This document shows, one piece after another, positions 33,181 to 45,100 of a stretch of 64,000 bases of DNA. The stretch covers positions 62,001 through 126,000 of the forward strand of contig NZ_JAHFZZ010000022.1 in NCBI RefSeq assembly GCF_018603905.1. The letters are read 5' to 3'. Both the position numbers and the translations under genes were made by a program. Under the pieces are notes generated by a model, which was given only the letters and a program-made list of their open reading frames with translations, ran no database searches and was not told the origin of the DNA. Origin of the DNA: Nonomuraea sp. NEAU-A123 (GTDB lineage Bacteria; Actinomycetota; Actinomycetes; Streptosporangiales; Streptosporangiaceae). Every line of letters begins with the position of its first letter. The first letter of the stretch is position 1.

Positions 33181-36100
33181 TGGGCGCTCGCCCGGTAGGT
33201 GAGCACCAGGCCGAGGTCGGTGAGGGCGGTCTTGTCGCCCTCCAGGACGAGGGTCCAGGGGTTCCCGCCGACGTTGAGCCCCACGGTGCGCAGGAGCTTG
33301 CCGTCGTTGAGCGCGAGCCTCTTGTCGCCGTTGAGCAGGAAGCGCACCGAACCGTTCCCGGCCAGCTCGTACCTGGGGAAGATGCCGGTGATCTGACGCC
33401 CGCTCATGGCGGGGAACCGGTCCTGCGTGAACGACAGGACGAGCCGGTCGTCGTCGCTCTCCTGGAACTCCGCCCACTCGTCGGGGAACTCACGCGCCAC
33501 GTCGAAGTAGTGGGCCGCCGGATACGGCTTGAGCATGCCCTTGACCGCGTTCGCGAAGACGTCCCCGCCCTCGTCCGCGGTGTACTTGACGGTGACGACC
33601 ACGTCGCTCAGGTCGGCCGGGGCCGGGCCCGAGAGTCGCAGCCGCCATCGCGAGATCGCGCCCGTGCCCTCGAACGGCAGGTAGCGGTCGTCGTCCAGGC
33701 GCAGCTCGAACAGTCCGTTGTTCTCCTTGTACTCCTCGATGTCCGACAGCGCGATCTGCTGGCCGGAGCGCCAGTCCGCGCGCACCGTGTCCGGCGGCGC
33801 GCCCTTCGGATCGAGCAGGAACTTCACCGCCTTCGGGTCGGCCGCCAGCACGGTCTTGCTGTCGAGCTGCGCCAGCGTCGCGTAGACGCCGAGCGGCCCG
33901 TCCGCGCCCTGGAACGCCACGGACAGCGTACGGATCCGGCGCCGGAAATGACCAGGGAAGTCCCGGTCGAACAGCGCCTCCGTCAGCGCGAACTCGCAGC
34001 GCCCCGTACCCCGTAGGGCCAGCAGGGCGAGCGGGTCCAGGTCCAGCAGCGACACCTTCTTGGTGATCTCCATCCCGCGGCCGTCGGTGTCGGCGTACGC
34101 CTTGCCGAGCCGTTCCAGGTCGAAGCCGAGGCTGTCGCCGGCGAGCAGGCCGTTGCGCAGGCTCTCCCAGTACCTCGGCTGGATGTAGCCGCCGTCGCCG
34201 TTGGTGACGCCCCGCTCGAACTGGAAGGCCCGTTCGGCGGACCGCGCCGTCTCGTACGCCAGGTTGTACGTCTGGAAGTACAGCCCGGACATCCGCCCGG
34301 CCATCCAGTGGTAGAGCTGGGCGCCCGCGAACTTGTCCGTCATGAACGCGGCGACCGACTCCTGGTTCGCGATCTCCTGCGTCACGACGTCGAGCTCGCG
34401 CTTGGCGATCGTCACCTGGAGCTGGGCGGCGGCCACCTGGTGGCCGAGCTGGGTCACGTCGCTCTTGGCCATGCCGAGCTGGAGACTCCACTCCTGCGCC
34501 GCGCGCTCCTGCTCGGACCGCACGCCGAGCAGCTCGCCGAGCGTGCTGAATCCCTCGGCCAGCGTCGAGGAGACGTCCGCCACCTTGTCGAGGGCGTCCC
34601 CGACCTGCTTGCCGCCCCACTCCGTGCCGAAGATGAACGGGCCGAGCAGTGCCTGCGGCGCGCCCAGCGCGATGGCCGCGCCGATCTTCAGGGCGCCCGC
34701 GACGAAGTGCGCGTCGGAGCCCCGCTTCATCCGGTCGAGCTGGTCCTTCTGGAGCTGCGAGATCCCGTCGGCGATCAGCTTCTCGTAGTGCTGCACCCGC
34801 GCGGTCGCGCCGTCCCTGCTCGCCTCCGCCTCGGCCAGGCTCTCCGCGGCGGCGTCGACCTGCGCCTCCTTGATGCCGCGCGTCAGAGCGAGGATCGAGC
34901 CCTCCTGCCGGTTCTGCAGCAGGGCGAGCTCCTCCGCGTCGCGCCGCTCCAGCACGCCGAGCAGGTCGTTGCCGAACTGCCGTACCTTGTCGGCGAGCTC
35001 CTGGGCCCTCCTGAACACGAAGGCGAAGCGGTAGTGCGGGACCGGCGCCGTCACGCCCTGCGCGAGCTGGTCGAGCGGGGCTCCGGAGGCGGCGCCGCGG
35101 ACCAGCGCCATGGCATCGACCGGCGGCTCGAACAGCGGCAGCGGCCGGCTGATGCCCATGATGTCGAGCGACTGCCTGATCTTCCGCAGCCGGTCCTCGA
35201 CGCGGGTCCAGTAGTCGAAGAAGACGCTGTTCTCGGGCACGTAGAAGTAGGGGCTCGCGACGCTCTCGTGCACCTCGCCGGGCCCGGTCAGCAGCTCTCC
35301 CCCGGCGGTCAGCGCCTTCAGGCGGTCCTTCAGGTCGTCGTCCAGCTCGTCCAGCGAGAGCTGCCCGAGGTCGTCGTAGCTCCGCGTGGCCGGCAGCGGG
35401 CGCGGCCCGAAGCTGTCCGGCCGCTCGCCGAGCAGGTCGTAGGCGAAGATGTAGAGCATCCTGGCCTCGTCGACGCTCTCCGCCGTGTACTGGCGGAAGA
35501 GCAGGTCGCCCCAGTCGAGCAGGTTGTCGATGTAGGCCATCACCACGGCCCGGCGGTAGGCGGCCGGGCGCAGCTCCGCGATCGCGTGCGGGTCGAACGG
35601 ATCGTCCATGTACGCCGTGATCAGCTTCTCGCGGTCGCCCATGAGGTCGTACTGCCGCTTGAGCCAAGCGATCATGGCGATCCGCTCCCGCAGGCCGGAC
35701 GTCCCCGGCAGGGCTCTCAGCGTCTTGTCGATCTCCGTCAGACGGGTGCCGTCCGCGAGCTTGGTCAGGAAGCTCTTCTCCCGCTGGGAGAGCTCGCGGA
35801 CCTGCTGGAAGGCCGGGGCCAGCCGCTCCAGCCGGGTGAGGATCGGTCCGAGCCGGGTCGCGACGGCCGAGCCGTCGAGGCCCAGCTCGGCCAGGTCGGC
35901 GCGGCAGCGGTCGACCAGCGCCCGCACGTCGATCGCCAGGAACGGCAGGAACCGCCAGTACCTCGCCCGTTCCGTCGGGTCGAAGACGTACTCGTACCAG
36001 GTGCGCGCGTCCTCGAAGCGCTGCGCGTTGTTGAGCGCCTGCGCGATGAGCAGCGGGGCGTGGAAGAAGATCTCCCAGTAGTAGATGCCGTTGGCGCTCT

Positions 36101-39100
36101 GGAAGTCGAGGTGCGAGCTGGTCGGCATCCCGGTCACCTGCGGCGTGACCATGATGGTGGTCGCGTCGGACTCCGTGAGGCTGAACGCGGGCAGCTCGTC
36201 CGTCTCCTGCGTCTCGGGGGCCAGCAGCGCGGCCACGCCACCGGTCAGCAGCTCCTTGTTCAGCCGGTAGGCCGTGCTAGACGTCAGCCGGACGATCTCG
36301 TGCGGCAGCCCGGCGAACTCGTACGGCCGCTGGACCGTCGGCTCCGACGGATAGCCGGCGTAGTCGGCGCCGAGGAAGACGTAGAGCCGGCTGCCGTCCA
36401 GCACGCCGGTGAAGCCGGTCTGGAAGCCGGCGGGCAGGCCGGCCCAGTTGCCGAGGACCGGCCGGTAGTCCAGCTTTCCGGTCGGCTCCTCCCCTGGCTC
36501 CAGTACGGCGTACTCGCCCGCGCCGAGGACGTACCGCTGCCTGTTCCGCTTGATCACGGCCTTGACCTGGCTCTTCATCGTCCTGGGGTAGCCGTCGTCG
36601 AGGTACTCGGGAACGGTTCCGTCGTCGGCGAGCGTGTAGCGGACCAGCTCCAGGCCGCTGGTCAGGTAGAGCCTGCCACCGTCGACGTACGCGGCGTCGA
36701 CGGACCCGGTCGTGGTGATGGCCGTGGGGATGCGGCCGAGCTCTCTGGCCGGGTAGGTCCGGCCGTCCGGGGCCAGGTAGGTGCCCGCCGTGTTGTCGAA
36801 GAAGTAGGCGCCGTCCTGGTAGAACGCCGCGCTGACCGGGCCGCTCTGGGGCAGACCCTCAATGTTGTCGCGCAGCGGCTTCGGGTCCCCGTCGGGCTCA
36901 TCGGCGGTGAAGCGGAGATACTCCTCACCCGTGAAGACGTAGAGGCGGTCGCGCTGGACGAAGGCCGCGTCCACCGAGGTGCCTTTGGGCAGGTGCCAGC
37001 GGGTTTCGAGGCGCTTCAGCGTGCGCAGGTCTTCGGAGTCGACGTACCCGTCCCGCGCCCGGGACAGGAAGTACTCCTTGCCGTCGAGCGTGAACGCGGC
37101 ATCCACCTGCGTCCATGGGGGCAGGTTCTCGGCGTTGGTCGCGATCGGCTGCGGGTATCCGGCGTCGAGCGGCCCGAACGGCCGGCCCGAATAGCGGTAG
37201 TACTCGGCGCCGGAGAAGACGTAGGTGTGCCCCTGGCGCACCAGGACGGCGTCGACGACACCGGACCTGAGCAGGCCGGTGCCGATGATCCCCCACCGGT
37301 CCTTGGTCGCGGCCGGTGCCTGGGTGCCGAACTGGAAGCGCCTGCCCGTGTTGTCGAAGAAGCAGCGCGTCCCGCCGGGCAGCTCGAACGCGGCGTCGAT
37401 CCGCTTCCACTCCGGCAGCTTCTCCTTGTTGCCGGCCAGCGACAGCAGCGGCTCCTCCCCGCCCCGGGCGGTCACCGGCCGGCACAGGAAGCTGCCGCCC
37501 TTGTGGTCGACGCTCAGCCACGGCCGGTCCTGGGTCCCGGCCGGCATGTTGAACCGGACCGCCCCGGCCTCGTCCACGGGGCTGGCGGCGGGCTCGGCGA
37601 AGATCTTGTCCAGCCGGACAGCGATCGGGGGCTCGTCCACGCCGTCCGCCCGGACCGCGTACAGCTCGGGCGTGAGCACGAACGCCGACTTGATCGGGGA
37701 GCAGGTGACGATGATCGAGTCGTGCGGGCCGTCCGGGCCGCCCGGCACCGTCCTCGACGCCTGCACGTAGAGCCGGACTCCGGCGATCTGCCCTGGCTCG
37801 ATGCCGTCGGCGCCCAGCAGTTGCGCGGCGCTCCACTCCCCGTTCAGGTTGCGGAAGGAGTAGTAGATCTTGACGCGGTACACCGGCTGCGGGGCCGAGA
37901 CCGTCTGGGTGTTGCCGGTCGTCGTGGCCTTGATGGTGGTGCTGGAGGAGATGGCGGGCGCGACCGTCTCCACGACCGTCCAGAAGACGAACACGCGGCC
38001 GAAGGCGTGCACCGGGTGCACCCTCTCGGCGTCGATCTGGACGTCCACCTTGAGCCACGGCTCCCAGGTGGCGGAGAGCTTCTCGCCGTCCCTGAACTCC
38101 GCGCCCCGGTAGTAGTAGCGCCGCGGTTCGGTCCTCGTCCGGCCGAACAGGACCAGCCGCCGGGTGCCCTCGTCGGCTCCGTCCTCGGGGTAGACGTACC
38201 CGCCGGCGATCGCCAGCCTGGAGACCTCCGTGTACTCGTCCAGGTACTTCTTGTAGACCCGCTGTACGGTCTCTTGCGTGATCTCACCCTGCAGCAGGTC
38301 GCTCTCCAGCTCCTCGAAAGCGGGCGTCTTGCCGGAGCGGAGCTCGGGGCGCAGGTAGTTCTCGGGGTAGAGGAAGACCTTCCTGTTGGCCTCCCAGAGC
38401 CGGTAGTTCTTCATCCACCCCCACCACGTCTTCAGCCGCCGCCTGACCTCGTCCTCGTCCCGGCCCGCCGGGAGGGTGACCGGCTCCAGGTCGAGGAGGT
38501 AGCGGTGCACGAAGAGCTGCGTGGCCGCGATGGCCTCCCTGATGCGCGAGGTCCGGCCGGCCCCGCCCATGTCCGCGTCGATCAGGTACTTCTCGTACAG
38601 GTCGCGGGTGGACCTGAAGCCGTCCAGCCGGACGATCGCCGACGGGGCCAGGGCGTCGCGCTTGAGCAGGTTCAGCTCGTCGTGGAGCCGTCCCGACAGC
38701 GTGGCCCAGTCCGCCGGGGCGTACATCCGTTCGAGCAGGCCGTACAGGGCGGTGTTGGCGGCCTCGGGCGCGGCGGTCGCGCCGAAGACACGCGACCAGA
38801 CGTCGGTGTAGAGCGTGGACGGTCCCGTGTCGAACGTGCCGGCGACCTCGAACACCTCGACCAGCTTCAGCACGAACTCGATCTCGAAGCGGTCCTCCTC
38901 CGGCGTGCCCGCCATCAGGAGGGCGGCGTTGCGCTTGGCCCACCGCAGCTCGTCGGTGTCCCAGCCGAACAGGTCGGCCAGGTAGCGGTACGGGTCCTCG
39001 ACGGCCGCCGGGCCGTTCAGCAGGAACGCGGCCAGGCCGTCAGGACGCGAGCGGGCCAGCTCGACGAAGCCGACGATGGTCCGCAGATCGCTCAGCCGGT

Positions 39101-42100
39101 AGTCGGCCGTGTCCGACCAGCGGTGCTTGATCGGCTGCGGGAAGGTGCGGTCGACGGCGTCGTAGCCGCCCGAGTAGCGGACGTACTCGTCGTCCCTGAG
39201 CAGGTACGTCCGGCCCTCGAAGACGAAGGCGCCATCGGGTCCCGCCGCTTCGAAGGCGGCGGGCAGGTCGCCCCAGTCGTCCTTGACGGTCCGGGGATAG
39301 CCGGTGGCGACGTATTCCAGGTCGCCCGGCTGGTATCGGATGTACTGCGCGTTCTTGAAGGCGTACAGCTCGCCGGTCGGCGCGGCGAAGGCGGCGTCGA
39401 TGCCCTGCCCGTCGGCGAACGCGTTGCCTACCTTGCCCCACAGGCTGTTGACCGGCTGGTCCGGCTCGGTCCGGTCCGCACGCAGGTATCGGGCGCCCTT
39501 GAACAGGTACGTTCCGCCGTCGAGCCCCCGGAAGGCCGCGTCGAACCCGTCCGCGAACGCGTCGGGCAGGGCCGGAAGGTCCAGATCCGCGCTGAGCGAG
39601 CCGTCGATCGTCCGGGGGTAGCCGTCGTCGACGGTGTCGTACTCGGTGCCCGAATAGCGGACGTACTGGTCGCCGGAGAACAGGAACGTGTGCGGGCCCC
39701 TGACCAGTGCCGCGTCGACCTTCTGGCGCTCCACGAGCGTGTTGCGCACGCTGCCGAGCAGCTCGAGGTCGTAGTCGGCCTCGGCCGTCGCGGACCCGAC
39801 GTGGCAGGCGCCGGCCACGAACAGGTAGACGTTGCGCCGGTTGGCGAGCACCGCGTCCAGCGCCCGGTCCGCGACCGCGTCGTCGAACGCCTCGGTCAGG
39901 CCGGCGAACGCCTCCTCCTGACGCAGGTTCCCAACGATCTTCTTCGGGTAGCCGGGGTCCACGTAGCGGTATTCGGAGCCGGTGTAGCGGACGTATTGGT
40001 CGCCCGAGAACAGGAACGTGCTCTCGTCCCCGCACACGCAGGCGGCGTCGACCGTGGTGAAGGGGTGGAGCGCGCGGCCCCACCGGTCGCGGATCGGGGC
40101 GGGCGGCGAGAAGGCGTGGTCGGCGTAGCGGACATAGCTGTCCTCGAAGAAGAAGTACGTCGCGCCGTCGGCCGCGGTGAACGCGGTCCTGAGGGCGTCG
40201 CCCGGCTCCAGCCCGCGCCCGAAGTCCGGCCAGATCCGCCCGATCGGCCGAGGGTACGACCACTGCCCGGTCGCCTCGTCGAACGGCACGCACCGCTCCC
40301 CGAACAGCAGGAGCATGGTGTCGCCGTCGAACAGCACCGCATCGGGTTCCGTGAGGTCGTCGTCGCGGTAGGCGGCGGGGATCTCCCAGAAGCCGGCGTC
40401 CGTGACCATGGGGTAGCCGTCGTCGGGCTGCCGGTAGTCCTCCCCCGAATAGACCAGGTAACGCAGCATGCCGTCGCCGTCCGGCGGCTCGAACACGTAG
40501 GTCTTGCCGCCGCGCACATAGGCGAGCGCCACACCGGTCAGCCCGGCCCAGTGCTCGCCGATGGGCCGCGGGTCCCCGTCGATGGTGTCGCCGGTGCCGG
40601 TGTAGACGACGAACTGATCGCCGCTGAACAGGTAGGTCTTCCCGTCCTGTCCAACAAACGCCGCATCCACCGCGTTGTCCTGATAAATCGTGTTACGGGG
40701 TCTGCCCCACTCCTCCGTGAGCGGGTACGCGCGGTTCAGGTGGGTGTTGAAGCAGGTCTGGCCCTTGAACAGGTACGTGTTGCCGTCGGCGCCCTCCAGG
40801 ACGGCGTCCAGCCCGGACCTGAACTCCTCCGGCACCGGGCGCAGCATGCGCGGCCGGACCGGCGTCGCCGTGACGGCCGTCCCCTCGATCGCGGACAGCC
40901 GACGCCAGCCGTCCGGCCCCTCGACCAGCACCGAGCCGTCCTCGATGAAGGCACAGCTCACCGGCGGGAGGTCGTCGTAGCGCCGGTACAGCTCGCTGGA
41001 GACGACGTGGCACCACGCGCCCCTGAACAGGTAGACGTTGCGCCGATCGGCGAAGGCCGCGTCCACACCGTCGAGCGTGACGCTCAGCTTGCCCAGCCTC
41101 GGCTCCCGGGACAGGTCCGCGAGCGCGCGCGGGTAGCCCTCCTGCACGGTCGTGTAGTCGTGGCCCTCGTACCGTACGTACTGGTTCCCGGAGAACAGGT
41201 ACGTGTACGTACGGGTCACCTCGACGCCCTCGACCAGCTCCGTCGCGTCCATGACCAGCGTGGCGTCGACCCGCCCCGTCCTGGCCAGGTTGCTGACCAC
41301 GTTGCCCCAGAACGCCGAGACGGTGGCCGGGTAGCGGTCGTCGATCCTGGTGTAGTCGCCGGTCGAGTAGCGGGCGTACCGGTCGCCCGAGAACACGTAC
41401 GTCCTGCCGTCCCTGCCGATGAAGGCGGCGTCGACCCTGGTGAAGGGGATGCTGTCCCAGTGCTCCCGCAGCGTGCGGGGCTCGGACCACCAGCGGTGCC
41501 GGTGGTCGAACACCACGAAACGGTCACCGGAGAACAGGTACGTCTGGCCGTCCCCGGCGCTGAAGACGGCGTCGATCGTGGTGAAGGCGGGGTCGTCCGC
41601 CAGCGTCGCGGGCAGGTTCCACCAGTTGTCGGCGACCGGCTTGGGGTAGCCGGGGTCGGGCGTGGCGTAGTTCCTGGTCGAATAGCGGACGTAGAAGTGG
41701 CCCGCGTCGGCCTGGACCCTGATCCGCCGCGCCTCGCGGACGAGCGTGACGTCGATCCGCTGCTCGGTGACGACGTGCCAGTCCGTGGCCGTGCCGCTGA
41801 CGGTCACGCCGTCCGCGAAGGTGAGTCCGTGCTCCAGGAACCGCCGCCGCAGCGCGGGCGACAGGCGGCCGGCGTTCAGCTCGCCCTCCTGCTCCAGCGG
41901 CACGTCGAAGAGCTCGCCGCCGGTGCCGAACAGGTACGTCTTGCCGTCCATGACGAACGAGGCGCCCACCTCGCGCAGCCCGCCCCAGTCGGCGGCGATC
42001 GCGCGCGGGTAGCCGAGATCCACGACGGAGTAGTCGGCGCCGGAGTATCTGAGGTATCTGTCGCCGCTGAACAGGTAGGTCTTCCCGTCCAGCCCGGTGA

Positions 42101-45100
42101 ACGCGGCGTCAACCGTACCGCTGGGCAGCACGGGCGCGGGCACGCCCCAGCGCTCGGCCGTCGGGACGGCGGCGCCGTCGCCCTTGGCCGTCCGGCCGTC
42201 CTTGAACAGGTGAACGACCCCGTCCCCGTCGGAGAAGGCCGCCTCGACGCCCGACTCGAACTGCCCGGGGATGCCCGGGTAGCGCGACTCGATCCGCCGT
42301 GGGTAGCCGTCGTCCACGCGGACGCCGTCGTTCTCGATGCTGCCGGAATAGCGGATGACCTGGTTGCCGGCGAACAGGTGGTAGCCGGTCGCGTCGGCGT
42401 AGGCCGCGTCCACTCCTTCCGCGCCGTCGAAGGCGTTGCGGACCCGCCCCCACCGGTCGGCGATCGCCTGCTCCGCGCCCCCGACCGCGAGGTAACGCGG
42501 TCCCGCGAAGAGGTGGATCCGGCCGTCGCGGTCCTGGAAGGAGGCGTCGACCGACTTCCTGAACGCCGTGGGCAGCGGGGTGTCGTGGCCCTCCCCCTCC
42601 CACCACTCGTCGACGCCGCGGGGATAGCCCTCGTCGACCACCGTGTAATCGGTGGTCGTGTAGCGGACGTACTGGTCGCCGGAGAAGAGATACGTCTTGC
42701 CGTCCTCGTCCACGAACGCGCTGTCGATCCGCCGGGGGTCGTCGAAGTTGTTCCTGACCTTCCCCCAGACCTGCTCCTTCGCCGCCCAGCGGGTGCCGCC
42801 CCGCTCCCTGACGAAGGCGTGTGAGACGCCGTCGCCGCCGTGGCCGATGATCCACTCGGTGCCGTCGGGGTGCGTGAACGCCGCGTCCACGCCGGTCAGG
42901 CCGGTGAACCGGGTTGACAGCTCGGTGAGCGGTTTCGGCCGCGGGTCGGCCAGCGCGTACGTGGCCCGCGCGTAGGTCCAGTAACCGCCCTCGCTGAACA
43001 GGTAGATGGTGCCGTCGGAGCTCTCCAGCAGGGCGTCGAACCGGTCGAGCCCCGGCGGGAGCACCAGCGGCTCGGGGTACTTGCCGACCAGGTCCTGATC
43101 CTGGAAGGACACGGCGACCTCGGTGGGGTCCAGGCCGAGCTTCGCCGCGAGCAGCGCGAAGCGCCGGATCCGCCGGTACGCCTGCCGGAAGTGCGGGTCC
43201 GGCGGCGCGGCCGTGACCTCGCCGGTCTCCCCGGCCGCGACGAGCGCCGACGCGGCCAGCACATCGAGCGACTCCTGCACGCCGCCGGTCACCGCGACGC
43301 AGATGGCCTCGACCGTCGCCGCGGGCACGCCGAACGAGTCGGCGAGCACCGCCCACAACGCGGCCCGCTGCTGTCCGGCCTGCTCCGCCAGCGTGTCCGT
43401 GATCTCGTTGATCGCCGCGGCGAGCTCCTTGGCCACGGGGTGCAGCAGGAAGAACAGCTCCTTGGCGTAGTCCTCCAGCCCGGGGAGCTCGAAGCCGAGC
43501 GCGTTGCCCACGTTGCGGAAGTAGCCGATCCGATCCTCGGGCACGGCCAGCTCCTCGTCGAGGTGCCCGGCCGCGACGAGCACCCGCACGAGGCGGACCC
43601 GCTCGTCGTCGTCGAAGCCCAGCTCGGTGACCGCCTGGAGGTCGAGGCGGTACGGCTGCTCGTCCTTGAGGATCTCCGCGATCCGGCCGGCGACGATCGC
43701 CTGCTCGGCGGGCCGAAACCCGTCCCCCAGGTCGATCTCGGCGGCCTCGTCGAGCAGCCGCCCCTTATGGGTGTAGGTGCCTTCGAGGGCGTCGATCACC
43801 CGCTGGGCGATCGCGTCGTCGGCGACGTCCGCGAAGTCGTCGGGCGTGAAGGTGTACGTCTCCCTCTCGAACGCCGCGATCTGCTCCTTCATCGCCTCGA
43901 GGATGGGCCGTCGCCACGGGTAGAACTCCAGCGCCAGCCCGAAGTCCGCCGGCCGCAGCCCCGCCAGCGCGACCTTGTCGAGATAGACGCCCTCCTCGTC
44001 GAGGTAGCCGTTGAACCGCAGGCTCTCCAGCAGCGCCGCCTCGTCCACCCGCAGCTCGGCGAAGATCGTGGGATCGAGCGCGAGGCGCTCGCGCCCGAAC
44101 CGCTCGACCCGGTCGAGCAGCTCGGCCAGGACGGCCGGCGCGACGTCGTCGAGCTCCGCGTTGACCATGAACCGCCCGGCGTTCGCCTCGTCCGCGAAGA
44201 ACGCGGGATCGCCTACTTCGCCCTCGCTGTCGATGTAGCCGTTGAAGATCAGGTTGTCGTACAGCTCGGCCTGCCGCTCCTCGCTCAGGTCACCAAGGGA
44301 GGCCAGGTCGGAGGGGAAGAAGGACGAGGTGCCGTTGCCGACACTGCTGATCAGTTTGAACAGCGCCTCGCCGAACGAGCTGAAGTCCCTCGCCAGCCGC
44401 AGCTCTTCCGTGGCCCCGGGCAGCCCGTCCGCGATGAGCGCGCCGTCACTCTGGAGCCGGCCGGCGAAGACCAGGTTGGCGAAGATCTTCGCCGTCAGCC
44501 GCTCGTCCAGCCCCAGGCCGGCGAAGTCGTCCTTGACGATCAGCCCGAGACCGGTGACGGCGTCGTAGGCGGCCTCCCGGGCCTTGACCGGGTCGAGGCG
44601 GAGCAGGCGTTCGTCCCGGGCGGAGACGACGCCGTCGTCGTCCGCGGTCAGGACGTCGTAGAGCACCTGAGCGGCCCGTTCGCCGAACCGGGGCGACACG
44701 AACAGGCCAGGGGTCATCGCGACCGACTCGAACCGCCGGTTGACGCCGTCGAGCACGGCCACCTGGTCGTCGTCGGCCGGTGTCCCGCCACCGAGGATGT
44801 CGGTCAGCTCCCGCCCGCTGAACCCGCCGGCCTGCATCCAGCGCCCGACGGCGAGCAGCGTCTGCGCCAGCCACAGGCTCGACGCCACGTCCGAGCCCTC
44901 AAGGATCCGGTAGCAGTCGCGGATCCGCGGCTCCGGGAACGTCGGGTATCTCTGCGGCGACGCATCGCTCTCCAGCACCTCCAGCAGGTCGAACAGCTCG
45001 CCGACGGAGAACCCGAGCGCCCCGGCCAGCCGCCCGGCCCGCTGCAGCAGCGCGATCGCGGGCAGCCCGATCTCCCCCCGGTCGAACGGGCTCGGCTCCA

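Noticed and set aside
32656..33477. Longer 273-codon version of the DUF305 gene
   Set aside because: The lipoprotein signal starts at ATG 33180; the extra part overlaps the Tc-like coding region in another frame.
34308..42824. A 2,838-codon open frame on the plus strand
   Set aside because: It lies antisense to the Tc-like gene. Its translation is a low-complexity mix of Arg, Gly, Val and His without domains, as expected from the mirror frame of a high-GC gene.
36290..43040. The repeat-rich section as a DNA tandem repeat or CRISPR-like array
   Set aside because: The repeats exist at protein level (hemopexin-like blades), are diverged in DNA and vary in length, and have no regular spacers.
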